Source: Phenylobacterium deserti (GTDB lineage Bacteria; Pseudomonadota; Alphaproteobacteria; Caulobacterales; Caulobacteraceae). Taken from it: DNA of 64,000 bases. Numbering within the stretch: the stretch's first letter is position 1; each line of letters begins with the position of its first letter. The position numbers and the translations under genes were made by a program. The notes below the pieces were generated by a model. That model had not been told where the DNA came from. It saw only the letters and a program-made list of their open reading frames with translations, and searched no databases. Shown here piece by piece: positions 1 to 7,786 of the stretch. The DNA lies in assembly GCA_945883235.1 (NCBI GenBank), contig CAMCXF010000008.1, positions 53,383 to 117,382 on the forward strand, in the 5' to 3' direction.

Positions 1-501
1 CTGCGCGCAGCATCCGAGAGTTTCCGTCCCAACCCGGCCTTCGACACCGCCGAGGCGATCCAGGCGCTGGGCGTCGGCGAGGCCTTGGTGTCGGTGCTGG
101 ACGAAAAAGGCGCCCCCACCGTGGTCCAGAAGACCATGATCCGCCCACCCAACTCGCGGATGGGCCCGGCCCTGCCGGCAGAACGCCTTGCAATCATGGG
201 CCAGAGCCCGGTTCGCGGCCTCTACGATACCGCGCTGGACCGCGAGTCAGCGTTCGAGGTTCTTCAAAAGGCCCGCGCCGCCACGGCCGCCGCAGAGGCC
301 AGGGTTGAGGAGGCCGAGGTCGAGGACGAACCGAAGGCGCGCGCCCCGGCGGCCCCGCGCGCCTCAAGCCGACAGGGCATGGGCGAAACCTTCGCCAAGT
401 CCATGCTGCGCACCATCGGCAGCCAGGTGGGCCGCGAGCTCATTCGCGGCGTGCTGGGCGGCCTGCTGGGTGCCAGCCGGCCCACCCGCCGCCGCCGCTG
501 A
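1..501 (+). CDS. HerA-like (DUF853/YjgR-type) ATPase, C-terminal part only
   Basis: The reading frame is open from the first base of the window, so this is the 3' end of a longer gene (166 residues visible). The visible part resembles the tail of DUF853 / YjgR HerA-like ATPases: a stretch on loss or gain of nucleotide-dependent output (GVGEALVSVLDEKGAPTVVQ), then RPPNSRMGP, an Ala/Glu-rich linker, and a terminal helix with Gly-rich segment (TIGSQVGRELIRGVLGG) ending in TRRRR. The Walker motifs would lie upstream of the window. Family members are P-loop ATPases of uncertain role. The adjacent gene is convergent and stops 3 bp downstream. The family call rests only on the tail. Confidence 0.7.
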   Translation: MRAASESFRPNPAFDTAEAIQALGVGEALVSVLDEKGAPTVVQKTMIRPPNSRMGPALPAERLAIMGQSPVRGLYDTALDRESAFEVLQKARAATAAAEARVEEAEVEDEPKARAPAAPRASSRQGMGETFAKSMLRTIGSQVGRELIRGVLGGLLGASRPTRRRR

Positions 502-504
502 ACC

Positions 505-1284
505 CTACCGCGGTGCCATCCGGATCGCACCGTCGAGGCGGACGTCTTCGCCGTTGAAGTAGCCATTGGTGATCATGGTCAGCGCCAGCTGGGCGTATTC
601 CGGGGCCTGGCCAAGGCGCTTGGGGAATGGCACCGAGGCCGACAGCGCGTCCTTCACCTGCGGCGGGGCGCCGGCCATCAGCGGGGTCTCGAAGATGCCG
701 GGCAGGATGCAGTTCACCCGGATGCCGTCGCCGGCCAGATCGCGGGCGATCGGCAGGGTCATGCCGACCACGCCGCCTTTGGACGCCGAATAGGCCGCCT
801 GGCCGATCTGGCCGTCCTCTGCCGCAACCGAGGCAGTGTTGACGATGGCACCGCGCTCGCCGTCGATCGGCTCCAGGTCCAGCATGCCCTTGGCCGACTT
901 GGCGATGCAGCGGAACGTGCCGACCAGGTTGATCTGGATGATCCAGTTGAATGCATCCAGCGGGAAGTGCTTGGTCTCGCCGGTCTGCTTGTCGCGGCCG
1001 GCGGTCTTGAAGGCGTTGCCGGTGCCGGCGCAATTGACCAGGATCCGCTCCTGGCCGTTCGCGGCGCGGGCCTTGGCGAAGGCCGCGTCCACGTCTTCCT
1101 CGGAGGTGACGTTGCATTTACAGAAGACGCCGCCCACATCTTTGGCAACGGCTTCGCCCTTGGCCTCGTTCATGTCGAAGATGGCGACCCGGACGCCCTG
1201 GGCCGCCAGAGCGCGGACGGTGGCTTCGCCGAGGCCCGAGGCGCCGCCGGTGACAACCGCTGCAACAGATGAATTGAGTTCCAT
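505..1284 (-). CDS. Short-chain dehydrogenase, 3-hydroxyacyl-CoA dehydrogenase (HSD17B10-like)
   Basis: A 259-residue classical SDR. It has the Rossmann motif TGGASGLG at residues 12-19, NCAG at 84-87, catalytic Ser152, Tyr165 and Lys169 (YSASK), and the C-terminal IFETPLM segment. Overall pattern and length match type II 3-hydroxyacyl-CoA dehydrogenases (HSD17B10-like), which oxidise 3-hydroxyacyl-CoA to 3-ketoacyl-CoA with NAD in beta-oxidation or branched-chain amino acid breakdown. Predicted soluble and cytoplasmic. It is transcribed away from the YkvA-like gene, with about 50 bp between the two starts. The dehydrogenase assignment is firm; the acyl-CoA substrate is inferred from family resemblance. 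Confidence 0.85.
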   Translation of the reverse strand: MELNSSVAAVVTGGASGLGEATVRALAAQGVRVAIFDMNEAKGEAVAKDVGGVFCKCNVTSEEDVDAAFAKARAANGQERILVNCAGTGNAFKTAGRDKQTGETKHFPLDAFNWIIQINLVGTFRCIAKSAKGMLDLEPIDGERGAIVNTASVAAEDGQIGQAAYSASKGGVVGMTLPIARDLAGDGIRVNCILPGIFETPLMAGAPPQVKDALSASVPFPKRLGQAPEYAQLALTMITNGYFNGEDVRLDGAIRMAPR

Positions 1285-1335
1285 GGAAGTTCCGACCTCG
1301 TCTGGTGGCTTGAAATTTGGCGAAGGCTTACCCCG

Positions 1336-1749
1336 ATGAGCGACCGCAAAAAAGCTTCACCCAACGTCACCTTTGATCCGCAGTCGGTGATCTCGCCGGA
1401 CAAGGCGCTGGTTCCCTCGGTCATTGCCGTAAACGAACAACGCGTCGCCACCGGCTTCTGGCCCAAAATCCGCAAGGTTGCCGCCAGGATCCCGTTCGCC
1501 ACGGACGTCCTTGCTGTCTGGCACTGCGCCCGGGACGAGCAGACGCCGCTGGCCGCCAAAGGCATGATGCTGGCCGCGCTGGCCTATTTCGTTATGCCGG
1601 TCGACGTCGTCCCTGACTTCATTGCAGGGCTCGGCTTCACCGACGACGCGGCCGTGTTCGCAGCCCTGATTGCCATCCTGGGACGGAACCTCAAGCCGAA
1701 GCACAGGGCAGCGGCGAAGCGGGATCTTGAGAAGCTGAAGGCTGACTAA
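1336..1749 (+). CDS. YkvA family protein (DUF1232)
   Basis: A 137-residue protein. Its C-terminal half carries the DUF1232/YkvA signature, a hydrophobic helix followed by a Pro-Asp turn (ALAYFVMPVDVVPDFIAGLG) and then FTDDAAVFAALIA. Family members are small, probably membrane-associated proteins without an established biochemical role. The N-terminal 60 residues are polar, with an amphipathic run. The ATG start at 1336 sits about 50 bp from the start of the divergent dehydrogenase, and its stop codon overlaps that of the convergent EamA transporter. No function can be given from context. Confidence 0.8.
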   Translation: MSDRKKASPNVTFDPQSVISPDKALVPSVIAVNEQRVATGFWPKIRKVAARIPFATDVLAVWHCARDEQTPLAAKGMMLAALAYFVMPVDVVPDFIAGLGFTDDAAVFAALIAILGRNLKPKHRAAAKRDLEKLKAD

Positions 1750-2672
1750 CCATCCACCTCCGCCACCGCCGACAACCTCGCCGACTTCGCCAGCTGTTGT
1801 TCGCGGATGGTGATGAACAACGTCGACGCCACCACGATGGCGGCACCGGTCAGGGTCCAGATCGTGGGGATTTCGCTGAACAGGAAAAACCCCGCCGCCG
1901 CGCTGAAGATCAGGCGGGTGTAGTCGATAGGGGCCATGGCGGCGGCGTCGCCCAGCTGCATGCCCTTGATGTAGCAGGCCTGGGTGATCGTCCCCATCAC
2001 GCCCATCAGGCACAGCAAGCCCAGGTCCAGCGGCTCGGGCCAACGCCAGGTCAGGAACGCGCCCGGGATCGCCAGCACCAGCCCCAGCGTCGCGGCCCAG
2101 ACCAGAAGAACGGTCGGCGAGTGGTCCCGGGTCATCACCTTCATGCCGGTGATGGTCAGGGCAAACAGGAACGAGGCGGCCAGCATGGCCAGGGCCGGCA
2201 AGCCCAGCGCAAACTCCCCGCCCGCGCCCGGCCGGATCATCACCAGCACGCCGATGAAGCCCACCACCGCCGCGCCGATCCTCAACGCCCCCACCTGTTC
2301 ACGCACCACGAACGCGGCCAGGGGCACCAGCCAGAGGTTTCGGGTGAAGGACAGCGCGTTGGCGTCAGCCAGCGGCATCTCCTGAAACGCATAGAAGGAC
2401 AGCATCATCCCGATGGTCCCCGCGCCGGAACGGAACAGCAGCAGACCGGGCCTGGTGGTCGCATAGGCCGCGCCGCGATGGCGCAGGATGATCGGCAGCA
2501 GAACGACGAACCCGGCGGCCTGACGATAGAAGGTCTGCAGCGCCGGCGGGTAGCTATCGCCCAGATACTTGATCAGCACGGTCATGCCGGCAAAGCCCAC
2601 CGCCGAGCCCAGCATCCAGAGCGCGCCCTGCAGGTTTGGGGTCAGGCCGCGCGGGGTCGTGGCCTCGCTCAT
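1746..2672 (-). CDS. EamA/DMT family inner-membrane transporter
   Basis: A 308-residue, very hydrophobic protein with about ten transmembrane helices arranged as two EamA repeats, typical of drug/metabolite transporters (RhaT/YdcZ-like). Short loops carry motifs such as FYRQAAGFVVLLP and SFYAFQEMPLADANALSF. The frame is open a further 93 codons upstream, but that extension is Arg-rich and antisense to the lysK start, so the ATG at 2672 (MSEATTPRG) is chosen; it gives normal family length. The substrate cannot be read from sequence. It is divergent from lysK, with 136 bp between the starts. Confidence 0.82.
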   Translation of the reverse strand: MSEATTPRGLTPNLQGALWMLGSAVGFAGMTVLIKYLGDSYPPALQTFYRQAAGFVVLLPIILRHRGAAYATTRPGLLLFRSGAGTIGMMLSFYAFQEMPLADANALSFTRNLWLVPLAAFVVREQVGALRIGAAVVGFIGVLVMIRPGAGGEFALGLPALAMLAASFLFALTITGMKVMTRDHSPTVLLVWAATLGLVLAIPGAFLTWRWPEPLDLGLLCLMGVMGTITQACYIKGMQLGDAAAMAPIDYTRLIFSAAAGFFLFSEIPTIWTLTGAAIVVASTLFITIREQQLAKSARLSAVAEVDG

Positions 2673-2808
2673 GATCGGCTCCGGGAAGGGACGAGCCTGT
2701 TCCCTATAGCCCCGGTGCCCTGCCGCAAAGGCCCCGCTTGCCGGAATTGAACGCGCCCACCGCCGAAACGGCTTTCCCTTTGCGCCGTCTGGCTCTACGC
2801 CGCGCCAC

Positions 2809-4491
2809 ATGTTGCAAGGACTTTCCCATACCGCGCGCGACGCCCGGAGCTGGCCGTTCGAACAGGCGCGCCTGCTGCTGGACCGCATCGCCCGCCTGCG
2901 CCTGTCGGACGCAGAGCGTGATCTGGCCGCAGCCCTGTTCATGCAGGGCAAATTCCACGAGGCCGTGGCGACCCTGCCGGCGCTGGCCAGACCGGTGATT
3001 TTTCAGTGCGGCTACGGTGCCTCGGGACTTCCGCATCTGGGGACATTCGGGGAGGCCACCCGGCCCACCCTCGTGCGCAACGCGTTTCGGGCCCTGACCG
3101 AGGACGCGATACCGACCCGGCTGATCGTGTTCTCCGACGACATGGACGGCCTGCGGAAGATCCCGGACAACGTCCCCAACCGCGAGATGCTGGAGGAGGA
3201 TCGCGACAAGCCGGTCACCTCGGTGCGCGATCCGTTCGGCGAGTACGAGAGCTTCGGCGCGCACAACAACGCCCGCCTGCGCGCCTTCCTCGACGGCTTC
3301 GGCTTTGACTACACCTTCATGTCGTCCACCGAGACCTACAGGTCCGGGCGTCTGGACGAGGTGCTGCTGAGGATTCTGCGGCGGTTCGACGCCGTGCAGG
3401 CGATCATGCTGCCGACCCTGGGCGAAGAGCGCCGGGCCACCTATTCGCCCTTCCTGCCGATCAGCCCCAAGACGGGCCGCGTCCTGCAGGCGCCCACACT
3501 GGAGCGCAATGTCGAAGCCGGCACCATCGTCTTCGCCGACGAGGACGGAACCCTGACCGAAGTCCCCGTTACCGGCGGCCATGTGAAGCTGCAGTGGCGC
3601 CCCGACTGGGCCGCCCGCTGGACGGCGCTGGAGGTTGATTTCGAGGCCTCAGGCAAGGACCTGGTCGACAGCGTCCGCGTCTCGAACAAGATCGTGAAGG
3701 CGCTGGGCGGCGAGCCGCCGGAAGCCTTCCACTTCGAACTGTTCATGGACGAGCAGAACCAGAAGATCTCCAAGTCCAAGGGCAACGGCCTGACCATGGA
3801 GGAGTGGCTGCGTTACGGCACGCCGGAGAGCCTCACCTACTACATGTTCCAGTCGCCCAAGTCGGCCAAGCGGCTCTACTTCGACGTCATCCCAAAGGCG
3901 ACGGACGAGTATCTGCAGCAACTGGATGCGCTCAACCGCAAGAAGGCCGAGGGGGTAAACGATCCCCAGCTCGACAACCCCGCCTGGCACGTCCATCGCG
4001 GCGCGCCGCCCAGCCAAGGATCACCGGTCAGCTTCTCGCTGTTGCTGAACCTGGTCTCGGCGGCCGATGCGTCGACCAAGGACCTGCTGTGGGCCTTCAT
4101 CGCCCGCTACCTGCCCGGCGCAACGCCGGCGTCGGAGCCGCTGCTGGACCAGCTGGCCGGCTATGCGATCAACTACTACGAGGACTTCGTGAAGCCCGCG
4201 AAGCGCTTCCGCGCGCCCACCGATGTCGAACGCACCGCCATGCTGGCCCTGGTTGCGCAGCTGAAAGCCCTGCCCGCCGGCGCCGACGCCGAGGCCATCC
4301 AGAACGAGGTCTTCGCCGTCGGCAAGGACGCCGGCTTCGAACCCCTGCGCCTCTGGTTCACCGCCCTCTATGAAGTCCTGCTCGGCCAAAGCCAGGGCCC
4401 CCGCTTCGGCAGTTTCGCCGCGATCTTCGGCGTGGACCGCACCATCGCCCTTATCGAACGCGCGCTGGCAGGCGACCTGGTCGCTGGCTGA
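2809..4491 (+). CDS. lysK: Lysine--tRNA ligase, class I (LysRS-I)
   Basis: A 560-residue class I lysyl-tRNA synthetase, which charges tRNA-Lys using ATP. The HIGH-like motif appears as SGLPHLG (residues 72-78) and the KMSKS-like motif as KISKSKG starting at Lys319, so this is the Rossmann-fold class I enzyme found in archaea and many alphaproteobacteria rather than the class II LysS of most bacteria. The C-terminal helical bundle for anticodon binding is present, and length fits the family. No second LysRS lies in the window. The gene is monocistronic here: divergent from the EamA transporter and followed by about 280 bp of non-coding DNA. Confidence 0.93.
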   Translation: MLQGLSHTARDARSWPFEQARLLLDRIARLRLSDAERDLAAALFMQGKFHEAVATLPALARPVIFQCGYGASGLPHLGTFGEATRPTLVRNAFRALTEDAIPTRLIVFSDDMDGLRKIPDNVPNREMLEEDRDKPVTSVRDPFGEYESFGAHNNARLRAFLDGFGFDYTFMSSTETYRSGRLDEVLLRILRRFDAVQAIMLPTLGEERRATYSPFLPISPKTGRVLQAPTLERNVEAGTIVFADEDGTLTEVPVTGGHVKLQWRPDWAARWTALEVDFEASGKDLVDSVRVSNKIVKALGGEPPEAFHFELFMDEQNQKISKSKGNGLTMEEWLRYGTPESLTYYMFQSPKSAKRLYFDVIPKATDEYLQQLDALNRKKAEGVNDPQLDNPAWHVHRGAPPSQGSPVSFSLLLNLVSAADASTKDLLWAFIARYLPGATPASEPLLDQLAGYAINYYEDFVKPAKRFRAPTDVERTAMLALVAQLKALPAGADAEAIQNEVFAVGKDAGFEPLRLWFTALYEVLLGQSQGPRFGSFAAIFGVDRTIALIERALAGDLVAG

Positions 4492-4773
4492 GCGGCGCCG
4501 CCCCCTCAACGCGACACCCTACCTCCGCCGCAAAGCGGCGGGAGGGGGACCGCTGGCCGAGGTCGGAGGCCGTAGAGCCGGGGGTGGAGGGGGCAGGCCG
4601 CAGGCACTGTGTTTCCGCAGGCACAGACACGGTGACACTATCTGCAGTGAACCCCTGAAGTGAGACTGGAAAACTGAGCACCGTAAGTCGCGCGTGTCCC
4701 CACTTCGCTCCACCGTAACGCCGCTTGTGCGCCCAATTTTCGGTGGATCCATCCTGCCTGTTACGGCTGGACG
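4492..4773. other. Non-coding gap with palindromic repeats between lysK and the response regulator gene
   Basis: No convincing gene is visible. A strong imperfect hairpin lies at 4522-4545 (CCTCCGCCGC, AAA loop, GCGGCGGGAGG) without a following T-tract, so it looks more like a dispersed palindromic repeat or attenuated terminator than a classical Rho-independent terminator. A 7-bp inverted repeat, CCGTAAC at 4713-4719 and GTTACGG at 4760-4766, lies near the 3' end of the convergent regulator gene. I cannot assign a function to either. Confidence 0.4.
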
Positions 4774-5394
4774 TCAGATCAATCCCAGTTCTCGCGCCTT
4801 GAACACAGCTTCGGCGCGGTTGACGGCGCCCAGCACGGCGATCGCCGCAGACGTGTGGGCCTTGATCGTGGCCGGCGACAGGTCGAGATCGCGGGCGATT
4901 TCCTTGTTGGAATGCCCGGTCGAGATCAGTTTCAAGACGTCGATCTGCCGGGGCGTCAGACGATTTGGCATCCCGGAACTCTCGCCGCCCCGCTGACTGG
5001 CGATGTCGAGCAAACTGGGCGGCAGGTAGCGTCCGCCCGCCAGAATCAGTCGGATGGCCGCCTCGATCACCCCGCTGTTGGACGTCTTGGGCGCAAATCC
5101 CGATACCCCCAGATTGAACAGCGCCAGCAGGGTTGAATCATCCTGATTGCCCGTCACCACCAGGATCGGAGAGGCCGGCGCGATAGTCCGAAGGCGTCCG
5201 ACCCCCTCCAGGGGCGTGGCGCCCGGCATGATCAGGTCGCTGAGGATCAGATCCGGCTGCGCCTCAGCCGCCGACCAGGCCGATGGAAAGTCCGCGCACT
5301 GAACAATCGCCGCGTCCGGCCAGCTGACCGCAACGGCGCCGGCCAGCGCCTCGCGCAGCATGGCATGGTCGTCACATATCAGGCAGTTCTGCAC
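4774..5394 (-). CDS. NarL/FixJ-type response regulator
   Basis: A 206-residue two-domain response regulator. The receiver domain (about 1-120) has acidic-pocket residues Asp8 and Asp9, the phospho-acceptor Asp53 in LILSDLIMPG, Thr81 and Lys103. The LuxR-type helix-turn-helix domain (about 143-206) has NRLTPRQIDVLKLISTGHSN and the recognition region LSPATIKAHTSA. It should be a phosphorylation-controlled transcription factor. It lies 50 bp downstream of a sensor kinase gene on the same strand, so the two very probably form one operon and one signalling pair. The target genes are unknown; the kinase promoter faces a PEPxxWA protein gene. Confidence 0.9.
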   Translation of the reverse strand: MQNCLICDDHAMLREALAGAVAVSWPDAAIVQCADFPSAWSAAEAQPDLILSDLIMPGATPLEGVGRLRTIAPASPILVVTGNQDDSTLLALFNLGVSGFAPKTSNSGVIEAAIRLILAGGRYLPPSLLDIASQRGGESSGMPNRLTPRQIDVLKLISTGHSNKEIARDLDLSPATIKAHTSAAIAVLGAVNRAEAVFKARELGLI

Positions 5395-5444
5395 GCTGAA
5401 GGGCTCCGCTGGAGGCCCAGCAATAAATCCTGGAAACCCTGATA

Positions 5445-6692
5445 TCAGGCTAACGGCAACTCAATCCAGAACGCGCTCCCTTGCCGCCAGCGGGGGTCGT
5501 GGCCCGCCTGGCCGCCCATGAGTTCAGCGAGGCGGCGCGTGGACGCCAGCCCCAGACCAAAGCCGCCGCGGATCTCCTCGCCGTGGTTGGAGCCCTGGAC
5601 GTGATCCTCGAAGAGGCGCGGCAGGTCGGAGGCCGGTACGCCGACCCCGTCATCGATCACCCAGATCCTCGCCTGTCCCTGACGGCGCCGTGCGCCGATG
5701 AGCAGGCGGTGGGCTTTGGCGTGCCGGATGACGTTGCTCACCAGGTTATTCAGCGCACGTTCCGTGAGGATCCGGTCGCACCGGGCGATCAGCCCGGTTT
5801 GCACCGCGCTGATCTGAAGGTTTGCCAGCCGCGACGCGGGTTCCTGCATTTCGGCGATCCCCGCGATCAGGGCGCCCAGGGCCACGGTCTCGCTGCGGGC
5901 TTCGACGCCGCCGGACTCAAGTCGTAGGTGATTCAGGATCTGGTTCAGCAGGTTGGCGGTCGACTCCAGTGACCAGCGGACGTTGCGTATGGCCTTGTCC
6001 CGGGCGGGCCCCTCGGGACTTTGCACCACCTGATCGAAGAACAGGCCCGCCGCCTGCAGGGGCTGGCCGAGGTCATGCGAGGCGGAGGCCAGGAATCGGG
6101 TGCGGGCGTCGCGCGCTGACTCCGCCGCGCGCTTGGCGGCCCAGGCCTCGTCGACCCAACCCTGAATGACCTCCCTCAAGAGCATCAGCCCGGCGGTGAA
6201 TGCCGTGACGAATACGATGACAGGGACGGCCAACGCGTCGCCTGCGAGGGCAAAAAAGACGTTGATGCTCAGGGGAATGGGTGTCGGCGCCAGAAAGGCC
6301 CAGATGTTGCGAGGTCCGACACGCGGCGTGACGACGGTGCCAATCGACCCAACGGCGACCGGGGCGAGGCTAACCATAGCCACGAGCAGCCGAACCGGCT
6401 CGGTGACGTAAGGCATCACCAGGGCAAACGCCGCCACAGTCGAGATGTTGCCAAACCAAAAAACCTGGTTCGAATGGGCATACCACCCCTCTGCTGTGTC
6501 CTCGACAATCTTCCCCTCGAGGCGGAGCCAGGCCACGGAGAGTGCCCACCAGAGGGCGAACCCGCCATAGACGATGTCGAACAACAGCAGTCGCAGCGGT
6601 GGAACGGCCTCGCCCACCCAGATGTGCACGAAGACGACCACGCCGACGACGACAGCGTTCGACAGGACCTGCAGGCTCAACATCACGTTCAT
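5445..6692 (-). CDS. Membrane sensor histidine kinase
   Basis: A 415-residue kinase. The N-terminal half (about 8-175) has six hydrophobic segments with short loops and no recognisable periplasmic sensor domain. Then come a short coiled linker, a HisKA domain with phospho-accepting His206 (SASHDLGQPLQA), and an HATPase domain with N-box Asn316/Asn320, G1 box DDGVGVP and G2 box GGFGLGLAS. It should autophosphorylate and pass phosphate to the adjacent NarL-type regulator. The ATG at 6692 is preferred; a TTG at 6719 would add nine residues. The frame and family are secure; the signal sensed is unknown, though the membrane-embedded input suggests a membrane-derived cue. Confidence 0.88.
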   Translation of the reverse strand: MNVMLSLQVLSNAVVVGVVVFVHIWVGEAVPPLRLLLFDIVYGGFALWWALSVAWLRLEGKIVEDTAEGWYAHSNQVFWFGNISTVAAFALVMPYVTEPVRLLVAMVSLAPVAVGSIGTVVTPRVGPRNIWAFLAPTPIPLSINVFFALAGDALAVPVIVFVTAFTAGLMLLREVIQGWVDEAWAAKRAAESARDARTRFLASASHDLGQPLQAAGLFFDQVVQSPEGPARDKAIRNVRWSLESTANLLNQILNHLRLESGGVEARSETVALGALIAGIAEMQEPASRLANLQISAVQTGLIARCDRILTERALNNLVSNVIRHAKAHRLLIGARRRQGQARIWVIDDGVGVPASDLPRLFEDHVQGSNHGEEIRGGFGLGLASTRRLAELMGGQAGHDPRWRQGSAFWIELPLA

Positions 6693-6863
6693 GGCTGCAC
6701 GATCACCTGCCCCCTTCAAAGACTCGGTCTGATCGAACCCAAGCGCAAGGGATTAGGCCATCTGGCTAGGCCATCCGGCCAATTGAGAGGCCACCGTTCA
6801 CCTGACACTTTCTTAAACATTAGCAAACCCGCCATTCCGCTGGGTCTGCAACAGGGTCTGACG

Positions 6864-7487
6864 ATGAAGAAACTTGGTCTGATCGCTGCATGGATTATCA
6901 TTGGGACCGCAGCCCCCGCGCACGCCGGTGTCGTCGCGTTTGAAGATTTTGAAGGGTCTGTCACCGGATGGACTAACCTCTCCGTGGCCGATCCAGGTCC
7001 GAACGGTGGCGGTTTCACCAAATTCCTGGGTAGAAACGGCCGCGGCGAAACTTCGTCCAAGACGTTTGCGCTATCGGGCACGCAGACCGCAGTGAACATT
7101 GCGTTCGATTTCTACCGGATCGATTCCTGGGATGACGAAAGGTTCACCGCGACGGCGACCGACGGCGTTAACTCCGTTTCCGTTGGCCAAACGGGCAGGT
7201 TCGATGACGGCGGCCCTACCAACATCTTTGATCCGCGTTGGTCGGACCGCGTCTATCCGCTGTCGTTCTCGTTCAACACCGCGGCCACCAGCTTCACCCT
7301 CACATTCTCCTCGAACCTCGATCAGACCAGGGACGATGAAGCCTGGGGTGTGGACAATCTGTCGATTACCGACAACGCCCCGTTGACCTCTGGCGCCGTG
7401 CCGGAGCCCGCCACCTGGGCGATGATGATCATCGGCTTCGGCGCGGCTGGCTCGATAATCCGCCGCCGCAGGGCTGTGATCGCCTAG
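6864..7487 (+). CDS. Secreted PEPxxWA-CTERM sorting domain protein
   Basis: A 207-residue exported protein. It has a signal peptide (MKKLGLIAAWIIIGTAAPAHA, cleavage after residue 21), a beta-rich central region with Asp/Gly-rich strands resembling carbohydrate-binding or jelly-roll folds (FEDFEGSVTGW; DDEAWGVDNLSI near the end), and the C-terminal sorting tail VPEPATWAMMIIGFG followed by a hydrophobic span and RRRR. PEPxxWA tails are recognised by exosortase-type systems in alphaproteobacteria that make extracellular polysaccharide. The ATG at 6864 was chosen because it begins the signal peptide. Divergent from the kinase operon. The specific function is unknown. Confidence 0.85.
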   Translation: MKKLGLIAAWIIIGTAAPAHAGVVAFEDFEGSVTGWTNLSVADPGPNGGGFTKFLGRNGRGETSSKTFALSGTQTAVNIAFDFYRIDSWDDERFTATATDGVNSVSVGQTGRFDDGGPTNIFDPRWSDRVYPLSFSFNTAATSFTLTFSSNLDQTRDDEAWGVDNLSITDNAPLTSGAVPEPATWAMMIIGFGAAGSIIRRRRAVIA

Positions 7488-7533
7488 AGCCTGTCCGGTT
7501 CAGATGGAATCATCTGAACCAGATAAACAGGCT
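7488..7533 (+). repeat. Long two-part hairpin immediately after a PEPxxWA gene
   Basis: Starting at the first base after the stop codon, outer arms AGCCTGT (7488-7494) and ACAGGCT (7527-7533) enclose a perfect 10-bp inner stem, GGTTCAGATG (7497-7506) and CATCTGAACC (7511-7520), with a GAAT loop. There is no T-tract, so it may be a transcript-stabilising 3' hairpin or a dispersed palindromic element rather than an intrinsic terminator. Confidence 0.7.
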
Positions 7534-7547
7534 AGTTATCAAATGTT

Positions 7548-7599
7548 TAGAGCACGACAGGCGCTTGAACCGGTATCCACTTCAAGCTGTCGTGCTCTA
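7548..7599 (+). repeat. Second palindromic element (BIME/RPE-like)
   Basis: A 52-bp palindrome. Outer arms TAGAGCACGACA (7548-7559) and TGTCGTGCTCTA (7588-7599) are perfect complements. Inner arms GCTTGAA (7563-7569) and TTCAAGC (7581-7587) are also perfect, with a three-base bulge (7560-7562) on the left arm only. The form recalls the short palindromic repeats dispersed in alphaproteobacterial intergenic regions. It follows the first hairpin by 14 bp. Confidence 0.7.
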
Positions 7600-7786
7600 G
7601 GCTCCGGCCTCCACGGACAATGAATTGAAGGCGATCGACGCCGAGAGAGCGCACGACGGGTGCAAGGCGAACGGGACAGGCTCTAGCCGGGCCGGGGCCG
7701 CCTCGAAGCAGGGCGTCGTGCGCAACCTCGAAGACCGCCCAGGATCGAAGACCATAGCCCCAGCAAACCTGCTGAAGGACGTCATC
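7600..7786. other. Leader region of the serine protease gene
   Basis: This stretch follows two palindromes and precedes the protease start. I see no coding potential of its own and no convincing sigma-70 promoter. An AAGGA ribosome binding site at 7775-7779 belongs to the protease gene. The protease frame stays open back to 7625, but that part lacks a signal peptide and its translation looks non-proteinaceous. Confidence 0.4.
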
